Origin: Chara braunii
Taxonomy: Eukaryota > Streptophyta > Charophyceae > Charales > Characeae
Direction of reading: 5' to 3'
DNA: 54,755 bases
Assembly: GCA_003427395.1 (NCBI GenBank)
Contig: BFEA01000552.1
Coordinates: forward strand, 368,613-423,367
In this document: piece after piece, positions 1 through 11,932 of the stretch
Numbering within the stretch: position 1 is the stretch's first letter
Layout of the letters: every line of letters starts with the position of its first letter
The notes under the pieces: generated by a model
The model's database searches: none
Seen by the model: only the letters and a program-made list of their open reading frames with translations
What the model was told of the DNA's origin: nothing
Program-made: the position numbers and the translations under genes

Positions 1-960
1 GAAGATCGTGATGGGGGGGGGGAAACGGCACGCGGGGGTTGGGAATCGGGGAATCGTGCGGGGAGTCGCGTGGGGGTCCAAGTTGGGAAGGGGGGGTCGA
101 AGGATGGGGACGTTGAAGAAGAAGAAGAGGAAGAAGAAGAAGGGGATAGGGAATGTCGGCAATGGGGGAGAAAACGGGAAGGGGAAGGGAGGGATGATGA
201 CGACGACGATGATAAGAAGAAGGAGAAGAAACAAATATGAGGGGGAGAAGAAAGAAAGAAAGAAAAATTGCCGGGAACTTACCTGAGCATCGGCGATGGC
301 AGCGGCGGCGGTGACGATGACGTGGCAGCGAGGACAAGGCAACGATGAGGATGATGTGGCAGTGACAACGATATCGGGATGACGATGATGATGACGTGGC
401 AGCGGCACTGAAGATGGTGATGATGACGATGATGTCAATGACGTGGCGACGCCGGAGCAGGGAGGGAGGGAGGGAGGGCCATTTGCTGCTCCGATACTAG
501 TGTGACGGGTCTGAGGCAGAGCAGCGAGGCTGGGAGAGAGAGGGAGAATGAGAGCACACACACATGCTCACTCAACTCGACGCAGACTCGACACAACTCG
601 ACGGACGCGGACACAACGTGGCAAAGTCGCAAAGTTGCAATCTTGGATTCCGAACACAATGTCGCAGCAAGTCACACTGAAGCACAAGCACTGAGGCCGA
701 AAACTGAGTGCCCGTACTGGGCTTGAGTCCGGTCTTAAGTACCGGACTCAAGTTCAGTCCCGAGGGCAGAAGTGCAATTTGCCTCAGGGCTGAACTGAGA
801 ATTGAAGGTCTTAGTCTGGGCGCCAGAATGCCGGATGGTGCCAAGTATCGAAATCCGAAAGTGCCAAAGGAGGAATTTGAGAACGGGCGCCAACTGCATA
901 GGGCGCCAACAGTCAGGCACCGGAGATCAGAAACTCGAAAAAAAAAAAAAAAAGCACTCT
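1..960. other. Purine-rich, GAT/GAC-rich stretch without a recognised gene
   Basis: 1-290 is G/A-rich (GAAGAAGAAG, GGGGAAGG). 290-460 is built on GATGA and GTGGCAG words. 700-760 has an imperfect inverted repeat (CTTGAGTCCGG.. / CCGGACTCAAG). The frames here are short and compositional. Confidence 0.6.
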
Positions 961-967
961 GGCAGGT

Positions 968-1012
968 GGTAACCCGTGGACCAGGGATCGAGCCCTGGCT
1001 GAGTCCGTAACA
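968..1012 (-). other. tRNA-like B-box segment (possible SINE)
   Basis: The minus strand reads GGCTCGATCCC, fitting the pol III B box (GGTTCGANNCC), inside a short stem CCAGGG/CCCTGG. A T15 run (940-955 read in reverse) follows downstream. No convincing A box or tRNA cloverleaf was found, so this is at most a SINE fragment. Confidence 0.3.
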
Positions 1013-1071
1013 CCTAAGGCTTATACAGGGGATGCCTGCAAACACAGCTTTGTTGTCTCCCTCCAGCCATC

Positions 1072-1345
1072 AGAGGGGATGCATGTTCCCTCCCCACCCA
1101 ACCATGTGGTCAAGGATGGGGTGGGGCCATTGGTGGAGGTCCATCTAATGCAAAGACTGAGCATTTTGCCAGTAGCTGTATTAACAGGGTCCCTGGCCAA
1201 CACGGGTGTGAGTGTGGGTGGCCTTAGACTGTGTTGTTATTTGGTTGGGGGCGGGGGACGATGAAAAGGGAGGCACAGCTACTGGCAAAATGCTCGGTCT
1301 TCGCGTTAGCCGGACCCCCACCTGCGGCCCCACCCCAATGATGAT
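1072..1345. repeat. Repeat R3, inverted pair
   Basis: CAGCTACTGGCAAAATGCTC with GTCTT.GCGTTAGCCGGACC follows at 1277-1322 in the plus sense. 1072-1190 carries the reverse complement (GAGCATTTTGCCAGTAGCTG). A third copy in plus sense is at 2407-2560. The pair could form a cruciform. No coding. Confidence 0.75.
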
Positions 1346-2047
1346 GTCTCAAGGCCGTCACCCTTTTTATTATAAAAAAGAAAGAACGATAACGGATGAT
1401 ACAGATGACGACAAAAAGCTCAGATCTAGACTGTCATCCGACAAATAGGATAAGAACACTAAGGATGTACACAGCATGCATCGTTATTTTGCATCTGGCG
1501 AATCCGATGGATACAATAAGGGCCTCGCCACACCACTCTTGAAACGGTGAAAAGTTTCAAGAGCTGTCAGACTTTTTTCTTTTTTATGTTAAATAACACA
1601 ACCCCTTTTATATTCTGGAGGGGTTCCAGTAGCATGATGTAGACATTACAATTCAAGACTGATCAAGAGCAGCGGGAGACTACTTAAAGTACCCAGTCCT
1701 ACCCTACAGGGACTTAAACCACCAGTATCTACTGGTTGGTGCAGCTGTTAGCGCGGTAGCCGAATCGGTCTGCCCCTCGGGTGCATATTCATTCGACCCA
1801 GGGGGGGGTTATGAAAAATGCGGTAGGTACTGACGGTTTAAACTGCTATGCTTACTTCTATACTTGTTCTGACTGAAATCAAAATTCGAAAGACCAAAAG
1901 AAAACGAAGGAAAACAGAAGAGTGGGAGGGGGCCCTGGGGGGAAGAGCCCCTTTCAAGAGTTTTTGGCCCTTGGCCGCACAGCACTCTTGAAAGTGTGAC
2001 TCTTGTCGACATGATGCATATTAAATGATACACGTGTTTTTGTTGTT
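1346..2047. other. No gene recognised; CTCTTGAAA/TTTCAAGAG-rich DNA
   Basis: Contains dispersed CTTGAAA and TTTCAAGAG words (1540-1562, 1950-1995), the TTAAACCACCAGTA word (1717) and a polyG run (1800). Nothing codes convincingly. Confidence 0.5.
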
Positions 2048-2107
2048 CGTCGAGACTTGTGCATGACACCTCTTGTCGAGACTTGTGCATGACACCTCTT
2101 GAAACTT
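2048..2107. repeat. 30-bp tandem duplication
   Basis: GTCGAGACTTGTGCATGACA then CCTCTT, twice in succession. The surrounding 1965-2320 stretch also repeats CTCTTGAAA and TTTCAAGAG words. Confidence 0.85.
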
Positions 2108-2406
2108 GAGCGTCCTTGAAGTGCTTGGCCGAGCACGCTTGAAACCTGGAGCTTTGCAGCCAGGGGAATCGGGCATTTCAAGAGGAACTTTTGAACCACT
2201 TCTGACACCTCTTGGAAAAAAAATTCCGCTAATACTTTCAAGAGCCTGTGTGCCAGTGTAGAGACTCTTGAAAATACGTTTTCAAGGGCGAGGCCCAAAG
2301 GTTAGGGCCTACCCCTTTCAAGAAAAGAAGACAAAAATAAAAAAACAATGATGGCCCATCAGGAAAAAGACGAAAAAAAAAAACAATGGTACACTGCTGC
2401 TACGCG

Positions 2407-2560
2407 ATGGGGGCTGGGGGGCGATGAAAAAAAGGGAGGCGCAGCTACTGGCAAAATGCTCGGTCTTTGCGTTAGCCGGACCCCCACTGGCGGGCCCAAC
2501 CCTGCACCCTTAACCACTTGGGCAAGGGGCGGCATGCAATGCCCCGTTCACCATGAGAGG
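2407..2560. repeat. Repeat R3, third copy
   Basis: GCGCAGCTACTGGCAAAATG, TTTGCGTTAGCCGGACCCCC, CTTAACCACTTGGGCAAGGG, GGCATGCAATGCCCC. Collinear with 1265-1345 and longer, so it best shows the family 3' side. Confidence 0.75.
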
Positions 2561-3814
2561 TAACTATGCTAGCAGGGGTCCCCTCTATATAGCCTTAGAA
2601 GTGGGTAGGTAGTAGACCTTCAAGAAAAAGCCGACAAGAAAAAAAAAAATGACAAGGATGCAGATGATGACAAGGCATAAGCATGGAGAGTGTTACTAAT
2701 GTAGCAGTCATTAGGATGGGGAACATGCACCCTTCCTGCAGAACAGTCTTGAGAAGTGGCAGGCTGATTGCAGGCAGCAGTGGCAGGAGAACAGGGTTCA
2801 TCGGATGTGAGCGTGATTCAGTGTCGCATCCTCGGCGTGGGCATGCTGTTTCCAGGTGTGGAGGTGCATCATACTAAAACTAAAGCTGCACTCTTAGGGG
2901 CTGGCGACACCACTGTCGAAACCTAAAAAGTACAAGTGCATCTTACCGCAGAGAGTGGCAAGATGCATCCTCCGTTACCATGCATAGCAGCAGATGCATC
3001 TTGCCTTTTTCCACGGAAAATGTACCTTATTTTTTTGACAGTGGTGTGGCAAGGCCCTTAGCAATGCCAGTGTAGGTTTGTCTGGGTCTCAAGCGTTTGT
3101 AGGCAGAAAAGTTCCGCCTACATCGGACCCTATCGGCACCTGGTCCAGACCACCGAACCAGATATCAGTCCTGTCCGGTCCATTTCAGTGCAGCTAACAA
3201 AACTGGACCGTGACTACGGGCCATCCAGTTTGCTTGACACTGGATCGACTGATTGGACGCCCCTGCTCATTGCCCATTGTTATCCGTTGGCCATTGCTAT
3301 CTTCACTCCCACGCCAGGTACAGTCTCCTCTCCGACTTCCATCTCCTCCTCCTCCTCCTTCTATTTGATGATTTCTTCTTTTACTTGTTCTCTTGCCTTT
3401 TTTGTCTGTCTAGTAACTTGAACTTTCATTTTGCATATGCCCTCAAGGTTAATTGCACTCAGACAACATATGTCCAATCTAGTTATTTATAGTGGAATCC
3501 TGGCCCTTGATTTTTTTCCTCCTCTCCCCCACCCCCCCATCTTTCTTTCTTGACCATAAATCTTTCTTGGATTGTGGTCTATGGCATCAGTCGATGGGGG
3601 ACTCTACCGACTGCCAAGAGTTTATGACCCTGACGAGTCTGTAAGATTCTGGAGGGACAGTCTGTCACAACTCTTTTCTTTTAGGGGTTGTACCTTCTCT
3701 TGGCAAGGCTCGAGGGCTGAAGGCTAGCCTGTGCTGTGTCCTGCCCTGTGAGGGTGCTAAGTACTTCCTAGGATTGCCTGCCTGTCAGATCTACTACCAC
3801 TAGTCAGGAGACAC
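2561..3814. other. No gene recognised
   Basis: Mixed sequence with a TTTTTTTGACAGTGGTGTGGCAAGGCCCTTAG-type junction (about 3030-3062) that resembles 1520-1535 (GGCCTCGCCACACCA), suggesting another dispersed repeat end. A C/T-rich tract lies at 3325-3375. Confidence 0.45.
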
Positions 3815-4535
3815 CTTGGACAACCCTATGGAACTTCCTGTAGGAGATTCAAAGAATTCCAAAGAGAGAAAAAGGGAGGAACAACAAAAAGCGCACTCAT
3901 AACGTAACACAGGTACATCAAATCTACGGGTCAGGAGCCACATATTAAACAACCCTAGGGACCTCTCTTTGGTACATCCAGAAATGGAAAGAAAAGAAGG
4001 AAGAACCACAAAAAGCGCATTTATAGTGCACAATTGTCAGCTGGGCTATGTGACAAATTATTTGGCCCAACATGAAGGCACAAGCACATCAGATCTACAG
4101 CTCAGGAGACACACATTAAACCACCGGGACACCCAGGCTTGGAGGAGCTCCATGGCGCGCCAAGCTTTGCGGAATGGCTGGGGACGCACTTTTTTTTTTT
4201 TTTCGGCTGGCACTGCCAGCCATTGTGGTCCGGTAGGCGGGAGGCATGAAATTTTTGGAGTAGGCGACGAAACATATTCTGCAAGGCTGGGACCATGTAC
4301 TGGCATTTTAAACAACCCTATGGAACTCGCTTTGGTACGCTCAGAAATGGGGAAAAAAACGAAGAACAACAAAAAGCGCAAAATAGTACACTGGATTATT
4401 GTGACAAGGGCTTATTTGGCCCAGTGGAACTCTCTTTGGTAGGTTCAGAAATGGGGAAAAAAAAAGGGAAGAACAACAAAAAGTGCAAAATAGTACGCTG
4501 GAGTATCGTGACAAGGGCTTATTTGGCCCAGTGGC
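3815..4535. repeat. Tandem/dispersed repeat, about four copies of a 118-bp-type unit
   Basis: AACCCTATGGAACT, CAGAAATGGGGAAAAAAA, GAAGAACAACAAAAAG.GCA and GGGCTTATTTGGCCCAGTGG recur at about 4312 and 4428 with a 118-bp period. Related forms lie at about 3823 and 3950 (AACCCTAGGGACCTCTC). Open frames of 90-150 codons on both strands cross the copies and are artefacts of the repeat. Confidence 0.8.
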
Positions 4536-5339
4536 GTTGTGCATGTTCTAGAACAGTGTTACAGGCATATGCAAGCCAGCCCAGGACTCGTTACTTGGGA
4601 ACTGGCTACCAGTAGTAGTTATGATGGCCCTTCTCCATATGGCATAGGCCTTGTACAGGCTGTGCTCTTCTTTTTTGGTCTTTTTCCTTCAGGAAATGTG
4701 AAAAGAGGAAAAGAAAAACAAATAGCCAATTCTGGTTTGGAATTGCAGAAGTTAGCCCTGGTCAGAGGGCCACCTGAATGTGCAAATGCACAAGTGGATG
4801 ACCTGCACTTGGACGAGTAGATGCTCACATGCATTTTGAGAAATTTTGACTGGACTCGTTTACGAGTTCCATACACGGGATTTCTTGCCAACCTGCACAT
4901 TTCATGATTTTATTGCTATTTATTCTTATTATTTTTAATGTTTTATTCTTTTTCTTTCTATTTTATGAATCGCAGTAATGGGTGTGTGTACTATGATACT
5001 ACTATCATAGTATCATACTGATAGCCAGACAAACGCTCTCCAACATCTGCCTTCATTTCCTGTGTTCTCTGTTTTGCCATGGCTCCGTCGGTCCTCTGTC
5101 AGACTTTGCCAGAGTAAGAGAAACAGAGTAGTTGGTTTTGGACTTGAAAACTTTGTAATCATTCCACTTGCGATCTTTGTGATCTTGGGGTGCTCTCTTC
5201 CCCCACCTGAAACCGGTACAGCATCATGAACGTCTTAGAGACAGGCATCGTGAACGTCTCAGAGACAGGTTCGTGACCAAGTTCAGTCAGAATATGAATG
5301 TGCCTTACTCTGTGGGAAACACAACTGTGATGGAAAAAA

Positions 5340-5434
5340 CTCAGGCCATACTCACGCTGCGACTTTTCTGTATGGATTTGACTCCGACTATGACAAGTTC
5401 ACTCCAAAGAGTCCTAGTGTGAGTATGCCCTCAG
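5340..5434. mobile_element. 95-bp MITE-like element
   Basis: CTCAGGCCATACTCACGCTG at the left and TAGTGTGAGTATGCCCTCAG at the right are inverted repeats (about 18 of 24 positions). Solo matches to the end occur at 8780-8800 (GTGTGAGTATGCCCTCAG) and 46637-46652 (GGGCATACTCACACCG), so the terminus belongs to a dispersed family. Confidence 0.65.
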
Positions 5435-5500
5435 CCTCTTCCAGAAATTCTTTCGGACATTACCATTCTGACATTCTTACAGCTTTGCAGTTCCAGCCTT

Positions 5501-5545
5501 GAGGGGATTCTTCTTAATTCGGTGGGGATTCTTCTTAATTCGGTG
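5501..5545. repeat. 22-bp tandem duplication
   Basis: GGGGATTCTTCTTAATTCGG occurs twice back to back. Confidence 0.9.
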
Positions 5546-7061
5546 GCCTGCTTTTGTTTTCCATACAGGAATGTTTGTCGCCTTAGATGTATGCAGGCCA
5601 GCCCTGAGGGCATACTGCCATCTTCTTCCAAATGGAGCATGGGGCCAGCAAATATCTGCTTTCTCGCTTAGAATTCCCCTAAACACAGATATAATGACCC
5701 CGCTTGATAGTAACCCCCCTCAGTTCCGCTTTGATGGAGAGGGGAGTTTCATCGGTTCTGTTTACAATCCTCAGTACAGCTGCTTGGAGAGAGAGGATGT
5801 CTTTCGTCCAGGGTGCACTGAGGCTATCAGAAAGCATGAACCTGGATGTGAAAATGGCCAGGCTCTACTAGCCTAGCACAAACATAGCACGAGTGGGGCC
5901 TGGGGTTTTCTCCCAATGTACGTTGCCTTCAGTCTTAGCATTCAAACCACTTCAGCCTGTACTCAAGCTCCCACCCTTGCCAGATATCTAGAGTCCAGAA
6001 GGGCAGTTCTGTTCTCCTCGCCCTTTTTCTTTCTGAGGGTCTCCTTGAGGCTGTCTTCCCCTCCTCCCGCCCCGAACAAAATCCACGCTGATCATGGATG
6101 TGTGTGTCGAGAGTGCCTTGTGTTCGAGGGAAAGATGGTAGTCATAAGGAGTTCTGGCACTGCGAGAAGACAGGCTGAACCTTGTTTGCTGTTTGCTTAG
6201 ACTGGCCACCTAGCCTCAGTTTAGTGCAAGAAAGAAGACAATACTGAACCCCAGATGCAAGTTTGGTGTTGGGTCTCAGTGGCAGATTCAGATAAATCTA
6301 GTCCCAGCTGGCCACTTTCTTGTCTCAGAATTCCTCCTAAGATAACGGATCCAGTGTGGGTGATTTTAGACCAACACTGCACTGAACGTATTTTGTCAAT
6401 CTGGCCTTTAGACCGACCCTGAAGTTGCTGAACCGTGGGCTGTGAGCAAGTGCCTGATTGCGATGGCTCAGCAGGTTCAGTGGCTGCAGCCTTTTTTCCC
6501 TCTGTCAGCCATGCAGGTTGCTGCCGGGCCACTGTATGAGTAACCTGCACCCCCTTGCCATTGGAGTCAGTGCTGGTGATGAATCTGGATCGTGGCCTCC
6601 TGGATGACTGGCGGGTGTTTTATTTTGGTAGTGTGAAGGGAGTGGTGGTTTGAATCACTACCTTCTTCCCTTCCTGTCTCATTTTGTGATCTCCCTCTCT
6701 AGAGATGTTTGCTTCGTTATACATCATGGTATCAGTTCAAGAATGCGGTCTCTTGTGCCCGTTAAACCGCCAGTACACAGCCTTGCTGGAAAAGAAACTC
6801 GTCACCTATGAAAATTTCGGAGGCTCGGCCTATCGGACCACAATAGATGATACATTCAGGACTGCTCTCTTTCCATGTCCCTAGACGCTGCTAATCTTGC
6901 GATGGACGTCGAAAGTTCGCGTCTGCCACTTCGTTCTTGTTGTTAGTTGGCGGCGCTGGCCAAAAAAGAAAGAAAGTGCGCTGCTGGCAGTTCGGAGAAG
7001 CTTGGCGCACAGTAAGGCACCTGCAGGCCCGGATGTCCTGGTAGTTTAAGGAAGAGATTAT

Positions 7062-7176
7062 GTGGCCCTTCAGGATATCCAGTAAAATTGGAGCGATATA
7101 GAGAAGATTAGCATGGCCCCTGCATGAGGATGGCACAACAGTGACAACACACATAATTCAAGATGGTCCAGTTTTT
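7062..7176 (+). pseudogene. U6 spliceosomal snRNA-like sequence (probable pseudogene)
   Basis: U6 RNA is the catalytic core RNA of the spliceosome. Seen here: the 5' stem region (GGCCCTTCAGGATATCC), TAAAATTGGAGCGATA, the invariant block CAGAGA as TAGAGAAGATTAGCATGG, CCCCTGCATGAGGATGGCAC, and the 3' end ATGGTCCAGTTTTT. Two features argue against function: about 10-12 extra bases between GGATGGCAC and the 3' segment, and CAGAGA reading TAGAGA. I also see no TATA box at -30 or plant-type upstream element. The 3' end is repeated at 7985-7998 after an 0.8-kb insertion. Confidence 0.85.
7163..7176. repeat. 14-bp target duplication, left, in U6 3' end
   Basis: ATGGTCCAGTTTTT, the conserved 3' terminus of U6 including its T-run terminator. 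Identical to 7985-7998. Confidence 0.85.
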
Positions 7177-7984
7177 CTACTCTATCTCAGCCATCACCGT
7201 TATCAAACCAACCTCATAACACCCAACCACCTCCACGACAGTAACCTCATTGCCACCTCCTCCTCTATACATTTCCTTCCACTCCCCCCCCCCCCCNCCC
7301 CCCCCATCCCCCAAACGTCTGAGCAAACACATACTAACTCACACATCCCCCTTCCCCTTCCCACTCCCATGCACCGCAGCTATCCCGCAACCACCACCGA
7401 TCCAAATTCCCAACCCTACCAACCCACCTCCCACTACTCCAGCCCCAAACAGAGAATATGCCGCAGAATCCAAGCAGACCCCGCATCAACAGTAGACACA
7501 GTCAGGAAACAACCATCAGGAAAAGTTCTATCATCAGAGTGCAACCAAGCTACGGTTTAGGTTTTTAGGTTCAAGCGACACTTTCAAGTAAAACTGCTCC
7601 CAAGGTGTCCAGAAGTAGAGTAAAGGAGTCCGACATACCCACTGTCACAGAGAAACACAGACATCCCTCAGGTCCAGTTGATAGAGAGGAACAGTCAGAA
7701 AAGAGACCTGATATTTCCAGTAAAGTCAAGCAGCAGCTACTAGAACAGGTTTACTTAGGCAGGGGCGAAGATCGGTACATCCTCCTTCAAGGAAGTAATC
7801 AATGGCGTCTTCTGGGCCTCCACACCATAAGGGGGAGGAGAGTGAGTGAATAACCATTGTACTATCTTGGACTTGCCGGGGGAATAGGAACCGGACTGAT
7901 GCTCCCCAGAATGGAAAAGGAGCCAGGACCATAAGGTCCGTTTTTTTTTTGTTTTTTTTTTTAATAAAGAAGAAAAGAAAAGAA
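7177..7984 (+). mobile_element. LINE-family insertion in the U6 copy, flanked by a 14-bp duplication
   Basis: Flanked by ATGGTCCAGTTTTT at 7163-7176 and 7985-7998. About 7790-7950 aligns with the reverse complement of the LINE-C and LINE-A 3' UTRs (ATCAATGG, GACTTGCCGGGGGAATAGG, ACCGGACTG, GACCATAAGG). It ends TTAATAAAGAAGAAAAGAAAAGAA, an A-rich tail, directly before the second duplication. This is the layout of a LINE-mediated insertion: duplication, body, tail, duplication. The front half (7180-7560) is C/A-rich with a poly-C run and no recognised LINE protein. It may be a 5'-rearranged copy or a non-autonomous element with a borrowed LINE tail. Confidence 0.75.
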
Positions 7985-7998
7985 ATGGTCCAGTTTTT
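7985..7998. repeat. 14-bp target duplication, right
   Basis: Second copy of ATGGTCCAGTTTTT, preceded by AGAA as in functional U6 (GAGAAATGGTCC), so this side may keep the older U6 sequence. Confidence 0.85.
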
Positions 7999-10586
7999 TA
8001 CAGTAAGAAAAAGAAGGTAGAAATTTTGTTCACAGTTGCTGTGTGTGTTTTGGCTGTTTGTTTATGGCTTGTCTTGTTGCTCTCCACTAGCATCTCATCT
8101 TTTAGTTATGATGATGCTTTTAGTTCCCCTTGATAGAACAAGTGTTGCCGATCAATCGTTTTGGATGGTGTGGGGTTCTTCTATCTCTCCATAACACAAT
8201 TGTTTTGGATGGTGTGGATGGAGTTGGGTTTTGTCAACCAGCACTGTCCTTGACAGGGTCTTAGTACTTCAGTTTTTACAGCTCACCATGTCTTGGGCAC
8301 CTCCTGAACGCAGTTTCTAGAGACGTCCAAAGACAGTCTATCTAAAAGCCACCGTATATAGTGGTATACAAAGTTTTATAAGTTCACAGAGGTACTAGTG
8401 CTTCTAGACCTGTTTTGACAATCCAAATACTTCATTTTGCCGAGCCTGAAAGTGAGTGGGTGCCATCCTCTTTGAAAACTGAAGTGCTGGAACAGCTGCC
8501 AGCAGACGGAACAAAACGGAGGCCATACATAGTTTTAGTTTTTTTTTCCCTTTTGGGTTTTATATCTCGTTTTTATTGTTACGTTGTTTTCACTCGTGCT
8601 CCAGCCCCGACAGGCTGAAGAAAAAGGGAAAATAAAATCATGGGCTGATATGTACAGGGCAGCTCTCACCGAACATGAAAAAGATGTACGAATGAAAGAA
8701 TGGGCCGTCTGCAACGCTCTGGCAGTCAGATTCATCAAGGTGTGAGCGCAATTGCAGTCAGATGCATTCTGGGAAATTGCGAGTGTGAGTATGCCCTCAG
8801 TTGGCATGCTCACGTGGTGAGCTGGGATCGGGATGGAATGAATGGATACTCACATGTGCAGTTTCCACACTACATCTGACCGCAATTACCACCAGTTCAC
8901 ATCGGATCTGACTGCAAACAAGTCCACAGCTGCAAAAAGGCTCTAGAGTGGGGAAGGCACTGTGGACGATGATATCTCAAGGCCTTGTTGTTCTTAGCCA
9001 TGCGGTGTACTCATCTCGAGTTCATGGCCACATTCATGGCCTCGGTCTGTCTTTCTTTCCGAGCAATTTGAAAAACAACAACAACAAAAAAAACAGACGA
9101 GCTCCTGTCCTTTCCTCCAGCCTCTCACGGCAGGAGGGTGCCTGAAATCACTGAGGGCACGTTTTGTCTCCATCAAGACAAAAAGTGTGGTAGTGTATCT
9201 TTCCGTGTCCTAGCGGAGGATTCATTCTCATTTTTCACATTTGGTGATTAGTGGAGCGAGGACTTGTGTCAGTGTTCTCTTCCCCTCCTCCCCCCTCCTC
9301 CCCCCTTCCCCCCAATTTTATAACGTCTTTCTTCCACCCGCCAAGTGGTAGGCTGTACAAGTCCTTTTTTTTTCAGTTCTCTTTTTCCCTTTTCTTTCAG
9401 TAACGTTCTTGTTCTCTTTTGCAAGCCCGTACGGAAGCAGGTGCCGTTTTTACATCTCACGCCCGCCCTTCCAGTTGCACCTGGTGGGCTTGGAGCTCGG
9501 ATTTTCGAGGTCCACCAGTCCTTTGCCCCAAAGCTCTACCGGCCCTCTGTCGAAGGGCCCAGGCCTGGGTGCAGTTTACTGCAATAGCAGGGACAGTGCA
9601 GGGGCGTGAACTGGTGGTGGGCTAGACTGTCAGTCTTTGGTGGTTTTAACCGTGGCAATCGTGGTAAGAGTCTCTATGAGGTGGGAAGTTGGGGAAAGTC
9701 AGCAAGAGTATTCAACATCGAGGCCAAGAGCATTGTGTTAAGTACCCAAGAAAAGGAGGTGAACTCGACCGCGCGACCTCTGACCTATGAAGTTGGTTTG
9801 CTGTGGTACTAAATAGAATGGCATATGCAAAATGAGTACGGGTTTTGGAATGGGCCTTGCACGTTGGTGAAATTGTAAATTTTCGTATTTTTCTTTCCTT
9901 TTCGTGTTTGTTTTTTCCGGCTCATCCTCCAAGCTTGATGAGTCATCTGTCTTCATAGATACAGAAGAGTGTACGACCTACAGAACAGATCCTGTTCAAG
10001 TACAGTCGTAGGTTGGTGAAATGGTGTTTTGGTCCTCTTTGTGCCTTTTCCATACTCAGAATGAACCTCATACATTATATGAGAGGGATAGTCAGTAAGC
10101 TGGACCTGTAATGGCTAAGGTGTGAAAGGTAAAGCTGCTGCAGTTGCTGTTGGATTCTTTTCAATTTTTTAGGTCTCTGTCACTTCCTGGCGAACCATAA
10201 GCATGAACGCCGTGAAGTCATATGATAGCACAGACAGGTGCGTCATGGAGCAGAGATGGAAAAGAGAGCAGAACAAAAAAGCTCAGGGCTGTGTCAGACT
10301 GTTTCGTTGGGGACTTTCACAGACTCATAAGATGAATGTAACGGTTTGAGCAGAATTATATCTGATGGTGACCGGAATGTACCTGATGCCGAAATGGGAG
10401 TCCCACAAAAGAAAGGGTGACTTCTCCACTCCCATATCATGTCCTTTCAGTATAAGAATCATAATAACATAATTTGTCCTTTTATCCATACACGAGGCGC
10501 ATATGTGAGGTGTGCTACGCAGTGCGCAGTGCGCTCATCGCTGATGGCCAAAAAAAAAAAAAACGACCGTGATGTGTGTATACACG

Positions 10587-10588
<2 letters not shown>
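7999..10588. other. No gene recognised
   Basis: Holds a solo MITE end (8780-8800), a GCATTC/GGTCAGATGCATTC word shared with 49190-49210, the FB1 copy at 9155 and C/T-rich DNA at 9270-9420. Frames are under 100 codons and unrecognised. Confidence 0.45.
9155..9262. mobile_element. FB1 copy, reverse orientation, diverged
   Basis: GTGTATCTTTCCGTGTCCTA, GCGGAGGATTCATTCTCATT and CACATTTGGTGATTAGTGGA follow the reverse complement of the FB1 body and right end. The left end is poorly preserved. Confidence 0.6.

Positions 10589-10647
<59 letters not shown>
10589..10647. repeat. (AG)n microsatellite, about 29 units
   Basis: Uninterrupted AG dinucleotides. Adjacent frames rich in RERERE or SLSLSL are artefacts. 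Confidence 0.98.
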
Positions 10648-10650
<3 letters not shown>

Positions 10651-11248
10651 CAAAGAGCCCTTCCACATTCAGAAAACCCCTGTCGGTACTTTGAATGGCC
10701 CCTGCCAAAAATTAGCAAGGGTATCCTCAGCAAGATAAGGGTAGTCGCTGGACTTGTAGTAAGGCAGTAGCAGGCCAGCTATATATGGTGTAGCTTCGAA
10801 TTCAGGTCCATGTTTCAGCAGTCTGTGTGGCCGAAATTGGATTCAACGCGGGTTCGTTAAATTCCGTTGATTTGGCGTTTAAACGCCGAAGCAGCGGGTT
10901 TCACCGGGACCCGCGATGATTTTTTTCGTGGGCTAAAAATTATAAAAAAAACAAACAAAAAATATGGGGTTGTAGATCTTTTTGAGGTCTACGACCTCAT
11001 ATTTTTGTTTTTTGAGCTTTGACTCTATGTTTTTTAAATCAAAAACAAAAACAAAAGATGAAATGAGTGTTTTCTTTTTGGGTTTCACAGACATTTTTTT
11101 AGTGCTAAAAAAAAGCACAAAAATAAAATAAAAATATAGGGTTATAGATCTTTCAAAGATGTACAACATATTTTTTTATTTGTTTTTTGAACTTTGTGTA
11201 TTAAAAAAAAAAGAAAACATAAAAACAAATAAAAAAAAGGAAAAACAG

Positions 11249-11304
<56 letters not shown>

Positions 11305-11545
11305 CACACACAAACACAAACACACAAACACACAAACACACAAACATAGACACATGCACACACACATGCTCACACACACACACACACACGCCAACAATCA
11401 TGCGCACATACACACTTACAAACACACGCATACACAAACACACACATACATAAACACATGCACATACATACATATTCGTGCACAGACACTCTCACACACA
11501 GGCACACACATACACACATACGCGCACACACAGCACACCTGCACA
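11249..11545. repeat. (CA)n microsatellite, pure then degenerate
   Basis: About 27 pure CA units (11249-11302), followed by 240 bp of CA interrupted by T, G and AA. Thr/His and Cys/Val frames across it are artefacts. Confidence 0.97.
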
Positions 11546-11932
11546 CACATAACTAGGGGTCTTGGGGGTTGGGGGATGTGGGGGCGGATGGTTTAGAGGG
11601 CTTCCGGGTAGGTTTGGGGACTGGTGCCGGGGGGTTGGTCAGTGGTCTGTGGCAGGCCGGTCGATGTTGGTCTCATTCGGTGGTGTAAGAGGTGCTTCAA
11701 GGGTTGGGGGAATGCTTTTTTTGTGTTGGGGAGGGGTTTTGAGTGCGCAGGGGCCTAGGGCCACGTGTTCCGGACCCCGTGCATCATTTCAGTTTTCCTG
11801 AAAAGAGCGGGAGGGGCCCATTTTTGCATTTAACGGGAATTCAACGGGATTTTTTTCAGTTTCAATGGGATTCAACGGGAGTTTAATTCTGCCGTTCCCC
11901 GTTAAAAAGACACACAGCCATGTGTTTTTCAG

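Larger units (their letters stand above)
4536..7061. other. No gene recognised apart from the small repeats listed
   Basis: The longest frame (5499-5876 plus, 125 codons) starts across the 22-bp tandem duplication and has no recognised domain. An ATAGTA inverted word (4995-5015: ATGATACTACTATCATAGTA) forms a small AT hairpin. Otherwise nothing supportable. Confidence 0.45.

Noticed and set aside
572-1045. 157-codon minus frame
   Set aside because: Crosses a poly-A run and a tRNA-like SINE fragment; no recognised domain.
1738-1807. Possible tRNA gene (TAGCCGAATCGG and TTCATTCGACCCA resemble A and B boxes)
   Set aside because: No acceptor stem or cloverleaf can be paired; the B-box match is poor.
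11249-11545. CRISPR-like periodic array
   Set aside because: Simple CA repeat; no repeat-spacer structure is present anywhere in the window.
11159-11596. 145-codon Thr/His-rich frame and Cys/Val-rich counterparts
   Set aside because: Translation of the CA microsatellite.
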